This document shows, piece after piece, positions 52,292 through 60,636 of a DNA stretch of 64,000 nucleotides. The notes beneath the pieces were generated by a model, which saw only the letters and a program-made list of their open reading frames with translations, was not told where the DNA came from and searched no databases. The stretch is from NCBI RefSeq assembly GCF_037908215.1, contig NZ_JBBLZC010000021.1, forward strand, positions 1 through 64,000. Reading direction: 5' to 3'. The position numbers and the translations under genes are program-made. This DNA is from Benzoatithermus flavus. GTDB lineage: Bacteria > Pseudomonadota > Alphaproteobacteria > Geminicoccales > Geminicoccaceae. How positions within the stretch are numbered: position 1 is the first letter of the stretch; the number at the start of each line of letters is the position of its first letter.

Positions 52292-53191
52292 TCAGACCGT
52301 GACCCGGGTGATGCCGGAGGCCGCAACCGTCATCTGCTCGGGCCAGTGGCGGTGATTGAGAACCGCACCCTGCTCCCTGACCTCGGCCACGCGGTCGAGA
52401 TCGATCTCGGCATAGACCCAGGAGGGTTTGTCGAGCTCGCCCAGAGCCAGCACGCCGTCGTCCGGGAAGTCGAGGTCGGGCGGGCCGTAGACGGCGGCAG
52501 CGCCACGGTTGGCGTCGACCGCGGGCGACCAAGGGGCGTCGCCAACCGTCGGGCTGTGAACGGCGAGGCACTGGTTCTCGAGCGCGCGGGCCTGAGCGCC
52601 CACGCGCACGCGCCAGTAGCCGCGCAAGGTCTCGGTGCAGGAGGGAGCCAGGATCAGCTCGGCGCCGGCCTCGACCTGCGCCCGGGCGAGGAGCGGGAAC
52701 TCGACGTCGTAGCAGATGCACACACCGAGCCGGCCGAGGCTGGTGACGAACAGCTTGAGCTCGGATGCGCCCGACACGCCCCACTCCTCGCGCTCGAAGC
52801 GGGTCATGACGATCTTGTCCTGGTAGTCCTTGGTCCCTTCCGGGCCGTAGAGCCAGGCGCGGTTGTGGTAGCGGTTCTCGCCGGCGCGCACCGGCAGCGA
52901 CGCGCCCAGGATGTAGACGCCGAAGCGGCGGGCGAGGCCTTCGTGAAAGGCCACGACCTCGGGCTCGAGCGAAGCCACCGCCTCGAGCGAGCCCGTAAGG
53001 TCGCTAGGGACGGGTGCGGGGAAGAGGGAGGCCAGCTCCATGGCCCCATACTCGGGAAACACCAGGAGCCTCGCGCCCTCGGCCACGGCCGCCTCGACCC
53101 AACCGCTCACCTTGGCCGTGTAGGCCTGCCAGCCTTCCAGCCGGTCGATCGGATACTGGGCCGTGGCCAGCTTGAAGCGACGCTCGGTCAT
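52292..53191 (-). CDS. nitrilase-superfamily carbon-nitrogen hydrolase
   Basis: A 299-residue hydrolase with the Glu-Lys-Cys triad: E in LVFPEYGAME, K in KDYQDKIVMTRFE and C in VCICYDVEFPLLA. The start MTERRFKLATAQYPIDRLEGW is typical. The family cleaves nitriles, amides or carbamoyl groups; this member lacks obvious marks of a named branch. It overlaps the GNAT gene by four bases; the GNAT/nitrilase pairing also occurs as fusion proteins elsewhere, which hints at a shared substrate. Confidence 0.88.
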   Translation of the reverse strand: MTERRFKLATAQYPIDRLEGWQAYTAKVSGWVEAAVAEGARLLVFPEYGAMELASLFPAPVPSDLTGSLEAVASLEPEVVAFHEGLARRFGVYILGASLPVRAGENRYHNRAWLYGPEGTKDYQDKIVMTRFEREEWGVSGASELKLFVTSLGRLGVCICYDVEFPLLARAQVEAGAELILAPSCTETLRGYWRVRVGAQARALENQCLAVHSPTVGDAPWSPAVDANRGAAAVYGPPDLDFPDDGVLALGELDKPSWVYAEIDLDRVAEVREQGAVLNHRHWPEQMTVAASGITRVTV

Positions 53192-53784
53192 GTCAGGGGC
53201 TTGATCCAGAACTGCATGGGCTTTGCGGTCTCGTGATCCTCGTCGAGGTCCTGCCAGCTCAGATGCCCGATCAGACCCGGAATCGGTTCATAGCCGCGCC
53301 GGCGCCAGAATGCATCCAGCGGGACGTAGTCCTTCGGGCGGCGCGGGTGGTCCTCGGGCCGGATCACGCCGCAGAAGACCGTCCAGCGGAAGCGGCCAAG
53401 CGAGCGGGCGTGCGCCTCGCGCTCCTCGAAGAAGCGCACGCCGATGCCGTGGCCGCGATAGCGCTTCTGGAGCACGGATTCGCCGAAATAGAAGATCTCT
53501 TCGACCTCGTAGCCACGCTCGGCGAAGGGCCGGGTCAGGCTCTCGGGCTCGTGCGCGAGCGGCAGCCCGGTCGCGGCGCCCACGACCTCCTCGCCGTCGA
53601 AGGCGCCGACGATGACGCTGTCCTTGGCCGCGGCGTAGGTCTTGAGATAGCGCTCCTCGTAAGCCTGCGAACCTTCGTAGAGATAGGGGAAGTCGCGGAA
53701 CACCTCGATCCGCAGCCGGGCCAGATCGGGCAGGTAATGCTGCAGCCGTTCCCCGGTGAGGCGCTCGAGCCTGATCTCGCTCAT
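53188..53784 (-). CDS. GNAT-family N-acetyltransferase
   Basis: A 198-residue protein. The acetyl-CoA site is around VLQKRYRGHGIGVRFFEEREAHARSLG (Q/R-x-x-G-x-G/A), with FDGEEVVGAATGLPL and IFYFGESVL as neighbouring strands. The C-terminus (PGLIGHLSWQDLDED) is as seen in GNAT partners of nitrilases. Overlaps both neighbours by four bases, so middle gene of a tight operon. Substrate unknown. Confidence 0.82.
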   Translation of the reverse strand: MSEIRLERLTGERLQHYLPDLARLRIEVFRDFPYLYEGSQAYEERYLKTYAAAKDSVIVGAFDGEEVVGAATGLPLAHEPESLTRPFAERGYEVEEIFYFGESVLQKRYRGHGIGVRFFEEREAHARSLGRFRWTVFCGVIRPEDHPRRPKDYVPLDAFWRRRGYEPIPGLIGHLSWQDLDEDHETAKPMQFWIKPLT

Positions 53785-54185
53785 GCCGTCCCTCCGACCT
53801 GGGCGATCCAGTCCTTGAGGTTGTAGTAGGTGGTCACGCGGGCGATTTTGCCATCGCGCAGCTCGAAGAAGGTGCCGGCCGGCAGGCGGTAGGTCTGGCC
53901 GTTCGCCGGCGGCAGGCCCTCGTCGGTGGAAAGATAGGTGCCGTTGACGATGAACTCGGCGGCGGCGCGCCTGCCGTCGGGGCTCGCCATGACGACGATG
54001 TCGGTGAGCTCTTCCCGGTAGCAGCGGTCCATGTGGGCGAGGAACCGACGGAACGCCTCCTTGCCGATCTCGCGGCCGCCCTGGTTGATGTCGTGCACCA
54101 CGTCGTCGGTGAGGAGAGCCAGCATGCCCTCGCGATCACCGCGGTTGAAGGCTGCATAGTAGGCGTTGATCGTCTCGATGCTCAT
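53781..54185 (-). CDS. SnoaL/NTF2-like ketosteroid isomerase-related protein
   Basis: A 134-residue small alpha+beta barrel. SIETINAYYAAFNRGDREGMLALLTDDVVHDINQGG is the classical SnoaL-like opening, and FFELRDGKIARVTTYYNL the closing strands. Members bind or isomerise small hydrophobic molecules. First gene of the operon with GNAT and nitrilase. ATG at 54185; an earlier in-frame ATG lacks similarity. Confidence 0.82.
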   Translation of the reverse strand: MSIETINAYYAAFNRGDREGMLALLTDDVVHDINQGGREIGKEAFRRFLAHMDRCYREELTDIVVMASPDGRRAAAEFIVNGTYLSTDEGLPPANGQTYRLPAGTFFELRDGKIARVTTYYNLKDWIAQVGGTA

Positions 54186-54290
54186 GCCGTTCCCTCCCGG
54201 TCGCGTGACGGCCCCCATGTAGGCGGCAGGGGCGGCAACCGCAATCGCGGAAGCGGCGCTCCATGAGCCGAGCCCGACAACGCGGTTCCC

Positions 54291-56849
54291 TCAGGCCCGG
54301 TGCAACTCGGCTTCCTCGTCGAGCGCCGTCTCGGTGTCGACGACCGTCTGCTCGAGCACCGGCAGGAGGTCGCGCCAGCTCTCGCCGGCGCGCGCCTTCC
54401 GCTCCATGGCCTCGGCCACCGCGCCGATCCGGGCGAGGCCGAAGCTGCGCGAGGTGCCCTTGAGCCGGTGCAGGAGACGTTGGGCCTCCTCGTCGGCCGT
54501 GGCCTTCAGCTTCTCGATCGCCTCACCCGCCTCCGCCACGGCCTCGCCCACGTACTCGTCGATCTCGAGCTCGCTCAGGTTGCGGGCCAGCCCTTCGATC
54601 ATCTCGTGATCGAGGAGAGGGGCCGCCACGGGATCGGCCGGCGGTGCCGGCTCCTCGTCCAGAGGCTCCATTCCGCCGAGCTCGGTCTCCCCCTGTGCCA
54701 GCGAGGCCAGGAGGTGGGCGAGGCTCGTCCAGGTGACGGGCTTCGTGAGCAGGCCGTTCATGCCGGCCGCCATGTAGCGCTGGTGCTCGCTCGTGAACAC
54801 GTTGGCGGTCAGCGCCACCACGGGTGTGCTCTGGTTTGGCCCCTCCTGCCGGCGCAGGAGCTGCACCGCTTTGACCCCATCCATGACCGGCATCTGGATG
54901 TCCATGAGGATGACGTCGAAGCGCTCCTCGATGCAGCGCTCGAGCGCCTCGAGCCCGTTGCCGGCAACGGCGACGTCGTGGCCCTGACGGCTCAGCATCT
55001 CGCGGATGAGTTCCTGGTTCAGCGGCACGTCCTCGACCAGGAGCACCTTCATCGCCGGCACCGGCGGCAGGGCCTCGCTGGGCCGCACCGCGGCGGCCTC
55101 GGGATCGCCGCGCATCAGCTCGAGCTCGACCCAGAACGTGCTGCCCCGGCCGGGGACGCTCTCGACGCCGATCCGCCCGCCCATGGCGTCGGTCAGGCGC
55201 TTGCAGATGGCGAGCCCCAGCCCGGAGCCGCCATAGAGCCGGCTGGTCGAGCGGTCAGCCTGGACGAAGGGCTCGAACACGCGCGCCTGCTGCTCCTGGC
55301 TCATGCCGATGCCGGTATCCTCGACCGCAAGGTGCAGGCGCACCTTCGGGCCGTCCTCGGCGAGCGCGCGCACGCGGATCGCGACGCTGCCCGTGGGCGT
55401 GAACTTGAGCGCGTTGCCGGCGAGATTGAGGAGGAGCTGCTTCAGGCGTCCCGGATCGCCCACGAGCACCGCAGGCACCCCCGGATCGAGCTCGATCGTG
55501 AAGGCGAGTCCGCGATCCCGTGCCTGCGGGCTCAGGATCGAGCGGATGTCCTCGAGCAGGCCGCTGATCTGGAAGTCGACGGCCTCGAGCTCGATCCGGC
55601 TGCCGAAGCGCATGAAGTCGAGGATGTTGTTGATGATCGAGAGGAGCTGCTCGCCCGAGGTGCGGATCGCGGCCACGAGCTGGGCCTGGCGCTCGGTCAG
55701 GTCCTCGAGCGAGAGCAGATCGACCACGCCGAGCACGCTCGTGAGCGGTGTCCTGATCTCGTGGCTCATGGTGGCGAGAAACTCGGACTTGGCCTGGTCG
55801 GCCTGCTCGGCCCGCCGCCGCGCCTCCACGGCGGTGCGGGCGCTCGCCCGCTCGCGCACGGCGAGGCTCACGATGATCCAGCCCATGCCGGCGAGGAGGA
55901 GGGCCACCCCGGCCAGCACCAGGCCGGTGACCAGGGTCTGCCGCCACCAGGCGCTCAAGATCTCGGTCTCGGAGGCGCCGGCCACGACCTTCAGAGGGTA
56001 GGAGGCGATCGGGTCGACATGGACCCAGTACGAGCGGCCGTCCTCGGTGATCCGCCCGGCACCGCTCATCGGCAGGTCCGCGAGGGAGAAGGGCGGGCGC
56101 CCGGCCTCGCCCTCGGGCCAGTAATTGCGGTTGCCGAGATAGATCGTGTCGGTGTCGTCCACGAGTGCCATGGGGCCACGCGCCCCCACCGATGCCTCGT
56201 CGAGGAAGCCGGCGAGATAGGCGGCGTTCACGGTCGTCACCACAGCACCCTTGAACCCGCCTGCCCGGTCGCGGATCGGCCAGCTGATCGGCAGGACGCG
56301 CCGGGTGGGCGAGACGTGCGGTGCCAGGATCGGCGGGCTGATGTAGAGGCCGCTCACCTCGCCCGAGCGCAGGAGCGCGAAATAGGGCCGGTCTCCGATA
56401 TCGGTACCGATGCGGCCCGGCTGGGTCGAGGCCAGGATTCTGCCATCCGGCCCGGCCACGGCGAGGCCCTCGAGCTGCGGCAGCCGGGCGGCCTTCACGG
56501 TATGCTCGCCCAGGATGCGCCCAGCCAGCGCCTCGGGCGGCGTCTCCGGGGCGACGTCGCTCGTGAGCAGTGCCAGATAGAGGTCGACCGCATCGAGGCT
56601 CAGTTTGACGTGCTCACCCGCGATACGGGCGGCGTTGGCGAGATCGCGCTTGGTCGCCTGCACCAGCTTCCGCTGCTCCTGCAGCGCCGCATGCGTGCTG
56701 AGGCCGACCAGTACCAGCATGGCGACGACGTAGAGCATCACCGTCAGGAGAACGGGGCGGCCGGCCAGATGGTCCAGCACCCGGCTGGCGCGTGCACGCA
56801 GGCTCGAGGACGATGCAGCCGGGTGCCGAGCGTTCGCTGCTTCTGCCAT
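54291..56849 (-). CDS. hybrid sensor histidine kinase with receiver and HPt domains
   Basis: An 852-residue inner-membrane kinase. TM1 is ~33-51; a dCache-like periplasmic sensor covers ~55-300 (GRIGTDIGDRPYFALLRSGEVSGLYIS is typical); TM2 is ~307-331. HisKA has H363 in ATMSHEIRTPL; HATPase_c spans ~460-580 with NLAGNALKF and GGSGLGLAI. The receiver has D650 in VILMDIQMPVMDG and K703 in TKPV; the HPt domain has H794 in LLHRLKGTSRSFG. So it holds a full phosphorelay in one chain except the final regulator, which is not adjacent. Signal unknown. Divergent from the methyltransferase gene. Confidence 0.93.
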   Translation of the reverse strand: MAEAANARHPAASSSSLRARASRVLDHLAGRPVLLTVMLYVVAMLVLVGLSTHAALQEQRKLVQATKRDLANAARIAGEHVKLSLDAVDLYLALLTSDVAPETPPEALAGRILGEHTVKAARLPQLEGLAVAGPDGRILASTQPGRIGTDIGDRPYFALLRSGEVSGLYISPPILAPHVSPTRRVLPISWPIRDRAGGFKGAVVTTVNAAYLAGFLDEASVGARGPMALVDDTDTIYLGNRNYWPEGEAGRPPFSLADLPMSGAGRITEDGRSYWVHVDPIASYPLKVVAGASETEILSAWWRQTLVTGLVLAGVALLLAGMGWIIVSLAVRERASARTAVEARRRAEQADQAKSEFLATMSHEIRTPLTSVLGVVDLLSLEDLTERQAQLVAAIRTSGEQLLSIINNILDFMRFGSRIELEAVDFQISGLLEDIRSILSPQARDRGLAFTIELDPGVPAVLVGDPGRLKQLLLNLAGNALKFTPTGSVAIRVRALAEDGPKVRLHLAVEDTGIGMSQEQQARVFEPFVQADRSTSRLYGGSGLGLAICKRLTDAMGGRIGVESVPGRGSTFWVELELMRGDPEAAAVRPSEALPPVPAMKVLLVEDVPLNQELIREMLSRQGHDVAVAGNGLEALERCIEERFDVILMDIQMPVMDGVKAVQLLRRQEGPNQSTPVVALTANVFTSEHQRYMAAGMNGLLTKPVTWTSLAHLLASLAQGETELGGMEPLDEEPAPPADPVAAPLLDHEMIEGLARNLSELEIDEYVGEAVAEAGEAIEKLKATADEEAQRLLHRLKGTSRSFGLARIGAVAEAMERKARAGESWRDLLPVLEQTVVDTETALDEEAELHRA

Positions 56850-57217
56850 CGTGGCGTCACCTTGCGGCCCGAGGCACGGTGCCGCAGGCCGCCATCACGG
56901 CCGCGCGCTCGGGAAACCCGAGAATGTCCGGCATGAAATCACGCGGACATGCCCTGCTGTCGTCTGTCGGGATCCGCATCGGCCGCTATCCATCAACTAT
57001 TGCATGTCATGTAACGCCGTGACGCTGCCTCTGAGGTGTCATCGCCGTGGCAGCGATCATCTTTGGCCATCGCTTAGGCATAACAAAGGATGACGTTGGA
57101 CCCAAGCGTGGCGAACAAGGCTGGACGTCATCCGCTCTGGCGGCGAGAGCGGAGCTGCGGCACAGTCGGGCCGGCGGCCCTGGAGCTGCCGCGACTTCGG
57201 CGGGACGGGAGCTGGAG
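56850..57217. promoter_or_regulatory. 368-base divergent intergenic region
   Basis: It separates the histidine kinase from the methyltransferase. Bases ~56985-57090 are AT-richer, and an inverted pair AGCGAT/ATCGCT sits at about 57051-57073. Promoters for both genes are expected here. A frame open from 57047 continues into the methyltransferase but has no family similarity. Confidence 0.4.
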
Positions 57218-57832
57218 GTGGGCTTCTACACGCGGGTCATTGTGCCGCGGCTGATTCACCGCGCCATGCGCGAGGAGATGCTCCTGCCGCTGCGCCAGCG
57301 CGTGCTCCAGGGTGTCGCTGGCCGCGTGCTCGAGATCGGTGTCGGCTCCGGGCTCAACCTCCCGCTCTACGGTCGCGGCGTCACGTCGCTGCAGGCCGTG
57401 GACCCGTCGCCCTATCTGCTCGGCCTCGCCCGGCGCACCGCCGGCTGGCTGCCCTTTCCGGTGATCCTGCTCGAGCAGTCGGCCGAACACCTGCCCCTGC
57501 CGGATGCCAGCATCGATACGGCCGTCGTCACTTGGGCCCTGTGCTCGATCCCGGACCCCTTGGCGGCGCTGCGGGAGGTGCGCCGCGTGCTGGCGCCGGG
57601 TGGTCAGCTCCGGTTCCTCGAGCACGGGCTCTCGTCCGTGCCCGAGCTCGCCCGCTGGCAGCAGCGCCTGACCCCGCTCTGGCGCCGGCTCGCCGGCGGC
57701 TGCCATCTCGACCGGCGCATCGACCGGTTGCTCGAGCGTGCCGGGTTCTCTATCGAGCAGATGGAGACCGGTCACCTGCTGCCCGGGCCGCGGCTGCTGA
57801 CCTTCCATTATCTGGGCTCGGCTCGCCGCTGA
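57218..57832 (+). CDS. SAM-dependent class I methyltransferase
   Basis: A 204-residue enzyme. Motif I is RVLEIGVGSGLNLPLYG, followed by LQAVDPSPYLLGLARR, the AEHLPLPDASIDTAVVTWALCSI motif and LREVRRVLAPGGQLRFLEHGLS. RIDRLLERAGFSIEQMETGHL closes it. These are marks of UbiE/PmtA-like enzymes that act on quinones or lipids; the family around it is often called phospholipid methyltransferase-like. I chose GTG at 57218 (GGAG just upstream, protein begins VGFYTRVIVPRLIH). Confidence 0.85.
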   Translation: MGFYTRVIVPRLIHRAMREEMLLPLRQRVLQGVAGRVLEIGVGSGLNLPLYGRGVTSLQAVDPSPYLLGLARRTAGWLPFPVILLEQSAEHLPLPDASIDTAVVTWALCSIPDPLAALREVRRVLAPGGQLRFLEHGLSSVPELARWQQRLTPLWRRLAGGCHLDRRIDRLLERAGFSIEQMETGHLLPGPRLLTFHYLGSARR

Positions 57833-57904
57833 CGGAGCCGCGATCCGAGCCTTGTCGTGGGGACGATCGCCGCCGATAGTACGGCAGGTTGGGGAGAGGG
57901 GACG

Positions 57905-58783
57905 ATGCGGGAAGTCACGGTGGCGGCCACGCAGATGGCTTGTGACGGGAATCGGGATCGCAACGTGGCGCGTGCCGAGGTCCTCGTGCGCGAGGCGGCC
58001 GGTCGCGGCGCCTCGGTCGTCCTCCTGCAGGAGCTGTTCGAGATCCCCTATTTCTGCAAGGACCAGTCGCCGCGCCATTTCGGCCTGAGCCAGCCTTTCG
58101 AGGGCAACCCTCTGATCGCACGGATGAGCCGGCTGGCATCCGAGCTCGGCGTGGTGCTGCCGGTGAGCTTCTTCGAGCGCGCCAACAACGCCTACTTCAA
58201 CTCGGTGGCGATGATCGACGCCGACGGCCGGGTGCTGGGCGTCTACCGCAAGAGCCACATTCCCGACGGGCCGGGCTACCAGGAGAAGTATTACTTCAAC
58301 CCCGGCGATACGGGCTTTCGCATCTGGCACACCAAGGTCGGCTGCATCGGCGTCGGCATCTGCTGGGACCAGTGGTTTCCGGAGGCCGCCCGCGTGATGG
58401 TGCTGATGGGCGCCGAGATCCTGCTTTACCCGACGGCGATCGGTTCCGAGCCACATGCATCGGGCTACAGCAGCTGCCGCCACTGGCAGCGCGTGATGCA
58501 GGGCCATGCCGGCGCCAACATGGTGCCGGTGGTCGCCTCCAACCGGGTCGGGACCGAGGCGGGCGAGAGCTGCGAGGTCACGTTCTACGGCAGTTCGTTC
58601 ATCACGGACGGCTACGGCGAGATCGTGGAGCAGGCGCCAAGCACGGGCGAGGCCGTGGTGACGGCCTCCTTCGATCTCGACGAGCTGGCCCTGGCCCGTG
58701 CTTCCTGGGGTCTGTTCCGCGACCGCCGGCCCGATCTCTACGTGCCGCTGCTCACGCTGGACGGCCAGGATCCGGCGATGTGA
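57905..58783 (+). CDS. aguB: N-carbamoylputrescine amidase
   Basis: A 292-residue nitrilase-superfamily enzyme that makes putrescine from N-carbamoylputrescine. The triad is E in LLQELFEIPYFCKDQ, K in YRKSHIPDGPGYQEKYYFNPGDTGF and C in VGICWDQWFPEAAR. The ASGYSSCRHWQRVMQGHAGANMVPVVASNR stretch is diagnostic. No agmatine deiminase gene (aguA) is next to it. ATG at 57905 follows GGGAGAGGGG. Confidence 0.93.
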   Translation: MREVTVAATQMACDGNRDRNVARAEVLVREAAGRGASVVLLQELFEIPYFCKDQSPRHFGLSQPFEGNPLIARMSRLASELGVVLPVSFFERANNAYFNSVAMIDADGRVLGVYRKSHIPDGPGYQEKYYFNPGDTGFRIWHTKVGCIGVGICWDQWFPEAARVMVLMGAEILLYPTAIGSEPHASGYSSCRHWQRVMQGHAGANMVPVVASNRVGTEAGESCEVTFYGSSFITDGYGEIVEQAPSTGEAVVTASFDLDELALARASWGLFRDRRPDLYVPLLTLDGQDPAM

Positions 58784-58799
58784 GCGCCGGGCGTCAACC

Positions 58800-59306
58800 T
58801 CAGGTGAGTGCGTCGATCTCCTCGATCGACAGCTCGCCCGGCACCAGCGTCACCGGGATCCGGATGCGCCGGCCGAGATTGCCGAGGAGGAAGGTGACGA
58901 GCGGCCCTGGATTGCTGGAGCCGCTTGCGGTCGCGAGCACGAGGAGCGAGATCGAGGGCTCCTCCTGCAGCAGGGCGACGAGTTCGTCGGCGCGCTTGCC
59001 CTCGCGGATGTGCACGGCCGGCATGGTGCCGGTCTGCGCGAACACCTCGGCCGCCAGCGTCTGCATGCGCTGCTCGGCCTCGGCGCGTGCCTCCTCTTCC
59101 ATCACCCGCTCCACGCCCAGCCAGTGCTGGAACTCGGCCGGCTCGATGACGTGGAGCAGCGCTACGCGGCCGTTCGTGTGCTGCGCCCGACGGCAGGCGT
59201 AGCGCAGCGCGTTGCGCATCTCCTCGGTCTCGTCGACCACGACGAGAAAGACGCGTGGCGTTGCCGGCCGCTGCTGCTCTGGTGCCGGCGAGGCGGGCTC
59301 GCTCAT
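58800..59306 (-). CDS. universal stress protein (UspA family)
   Basis: A 168-residue Usp. PRVFLVVVDETEEMRNALRYACRRA opens the fold, HIREGKRADELVALLQEE sits mid-chain, and LVLATASGSSNPGPLVTFLLGNLGRRIRIPVTLVPG is near the ATP-binding end. The G-2X-G-9X-G(S/T) motif is altered (SGSSNPGPLVTF), so ATP binding is doubtful. Last gene of the sulfur-linked operon, three bases after the TIGR02186 gene. Confidence 0.85.
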   Translation of the reverse strand: MSEPASPAPEQQRPATPRVFLVVVDETEEMRNALRYACRRAQHTNGRVALLHVIEPAEFQHWLGVERVMEEEARAEAEQRMQTLAAEVFAQTGTMPAVHIREGKRADELVALLQEEPSISLLVLATASGSSNPGPLVTFLLGNLGRRIRIPVTLVPGELSIEEIDALT

Positions 59307-59309
59307 GGC

Positions 59310-60122
59310 TCAGGCCCTTCGGAACACGGCGTCGGCCAGAAAGCCCGCGGCCAACGCCATCAGAATCGAGGCCAGACCATAGAAAGCCGGGCGGTGCAGG
59401 GCGAAGTCGTAGAGGTCGGCCTCGATTCCCATCTTCGAGATCTCGAGCGTGCTGGTCTGCGCCCCCGTCACCTCGCCGTCGGCGAACTCGAACACCTGAA
59501 CCTGATAGATGCCGGGTGGCACGTTGGCAGGGAAGGTGATCCGGGTGCGGAACAGGGTCTGGCCCAAAAAGCTCACCGTGCCCGGCTCGACCGAGTAGAG
59601 GCCCGCGCGCTGCTTGTTGCGGATCAGCGCCTCGCGGAACGCGGCGATCTCGGTGGGCGGCATGCCTTTGGCGTCGACCGGAGTGAGGCGCAGATTGTCG
59701 GCCCCGAGTTCGTGGCGGGTCAGCACGCCGGGGCTCGCGAGCTCGGCGAGCGGCTCGCTCGCCGCGACGGCGTAGAAGCTGGGCACGCCCTTGAACTCGA
59801 GCGATTCCGTGTTGATCCAGATCGGGCCGACCCGGCCCTTCCGGCGCACGGTCGTGTCGCGGGCCGGGCCGCGCACCACCACGGCGATCTCGCTCGCTCC
59901 CTGATGCGCGGCACCGTAGATCAGCACCTGGGTTCCGACGAAGGCGGTCGTGATCGCGATCAGCCGCGAGGAGAGATCGTAGACGAAGGTGGCGGATGTC
60001 TGCTGCGCCGGCACGGCGCCGAGCACGGTGCCGGCGAGGGCAGCCGCGAGCCAGGCCGACAGCCTCCCCGTCCGGCTCCGCCCGGCCGCAAGAGGAGTCG
60101 CGATATGGGACGCGCTGCTCAC
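59310..60122 (-). CDS. TIGR02186-type membrane-anchored protein
   Basis: A 270-residue protein with an N-terminal export signal (SAWLAAALAGTVLGAVPA) and a C-terminal membrane helix (FYGLASILMALAAGFLADAVF), leaving a periplasmic beta-rich domain. AITTAFVGTQVLIYGAAHQG, VVVRGPARDTTVRRKGRVGPIWINTESLEFKGVPSFYAVA are the family hallmarks. These proteins often stand next to TauE/SafE-like sulfite exporters in alphaproteobacteria. GTG at 60122 overlaps the regulator stop by four bases. Molecular function unknown. Confidence 0.82.
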   Translation of the reverse strand: MSSASHIATPLAAGRSRTGRLSAWLAAALAGTVLGAVPAQQTSATFVYDLSSRLIAITTAFVGTQVLIYGAAHQGASEIAVVVRGPARDTTVRRKGRVGPIWINTESLEFKGVPSFYAVAASEPLAELASPGVLTRHELGADNLRLTPVDAKGMPPTEIAAFREALIRNKQRAGLYSVEPGTVSFLGQTLFRTRITFPANVPPGIYQVQVFEFADGEVTGAQTSTLEISKMGIEADLYDFALHRPAFYGLASILMALAAGFLADAVFRRA

Positions 60123-60478
60123 GGATGGACGCTGGAAGCGGCGCGCAGCAGCGCTTCCTCGACGGGCTTGCTTTTCGCGGACGGTGTCTCGCAGTAGAGC
60201 TGGTAGAGCTGCTGCAGCACGGCCAGGGCTTCGTCGGAGGCCACGGAGTAGTAGATCGTCTGGGCCTCGCGACGGGTACGGACGAGGTTGTCGCGCCGCA
60301 GGCGGGCCAGGTGCTGGGAAAGCGCCGACTGGCTCAGCCCGACCAGCCGTACGAGCTCGCCCACGGACTTCTCGCCGCCGACGAGCTGACAGAGGATGAG
60401 GAGCCGGTGCTCGTTGCTCATCGCCTTCAACAGCGTGCTGGCCTTGCGTGCACTCGCCTGCAATTTGTCCAAATTCAT
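60119..60478 (-). CDS. ArsR-family persulfide-sensing regulator (BigR/SqrR-like)
   Basis: A 119-residue winged-helix repressor. C30 in RLLILCQLVGGEKSVGEL and C96 in LYQLYC are 66 residues apart, the same spacing as C41 and C107 of Rhodobacter SqrR, which form a tetrasulfide bridge on reaction with persulfide. The recognition helix is GLSQSALSQHLARLRRDNLV. There are no ArsR-type metal-binding CXC motifs. The ATG at 60478 has GGAG upstream. The neighbours are a YeeE/YedE transporter and a TIGR02186 protein, so a reactive-sulfur switch is likely. Confidence 0.85.
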   Translation of the reverse strand: MNLDKLQASARKASTLLKAMSNEHRLLILCQLVGGEKSVGELVRLVGLSQSALSQHLARLRRDNLVRTRREAQTIYYSVASDEALAVLQQLYQLYCETPSAKSKPVEEALLRAASSVHP

Positions 60479-60588
60479 CTGACGCTCCTGCGACCGTCGG
60501 CTCGGGGGCGCTGCCGCCCACGCCTGGGAACACTGCGCCGCAGAGCAGGGTTCCAAGAATCCCTAGTATGAATGGGGCGTAATATCCA

Positions 60589-60608
60589 GTTGCCCTTTTG
60601 CGGGCAAC
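60589..60608 (-). promoter_or_regulatory. inverted repeat between the YeeE gene and the regulator
   Basis: GTTGCCC and GGGCAAC pair perfectly around a 6-base spacer, 28 bases past the transporter stop and ~110 bases before the regulator start. It could be an attenuating terminator or an operator of the regulator; it lacks a T-run on either strand. Confidence 0.4.
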
Positions 60609-60636
60609 CGTTGCCCGACGGTCATGGAGATCGTTC

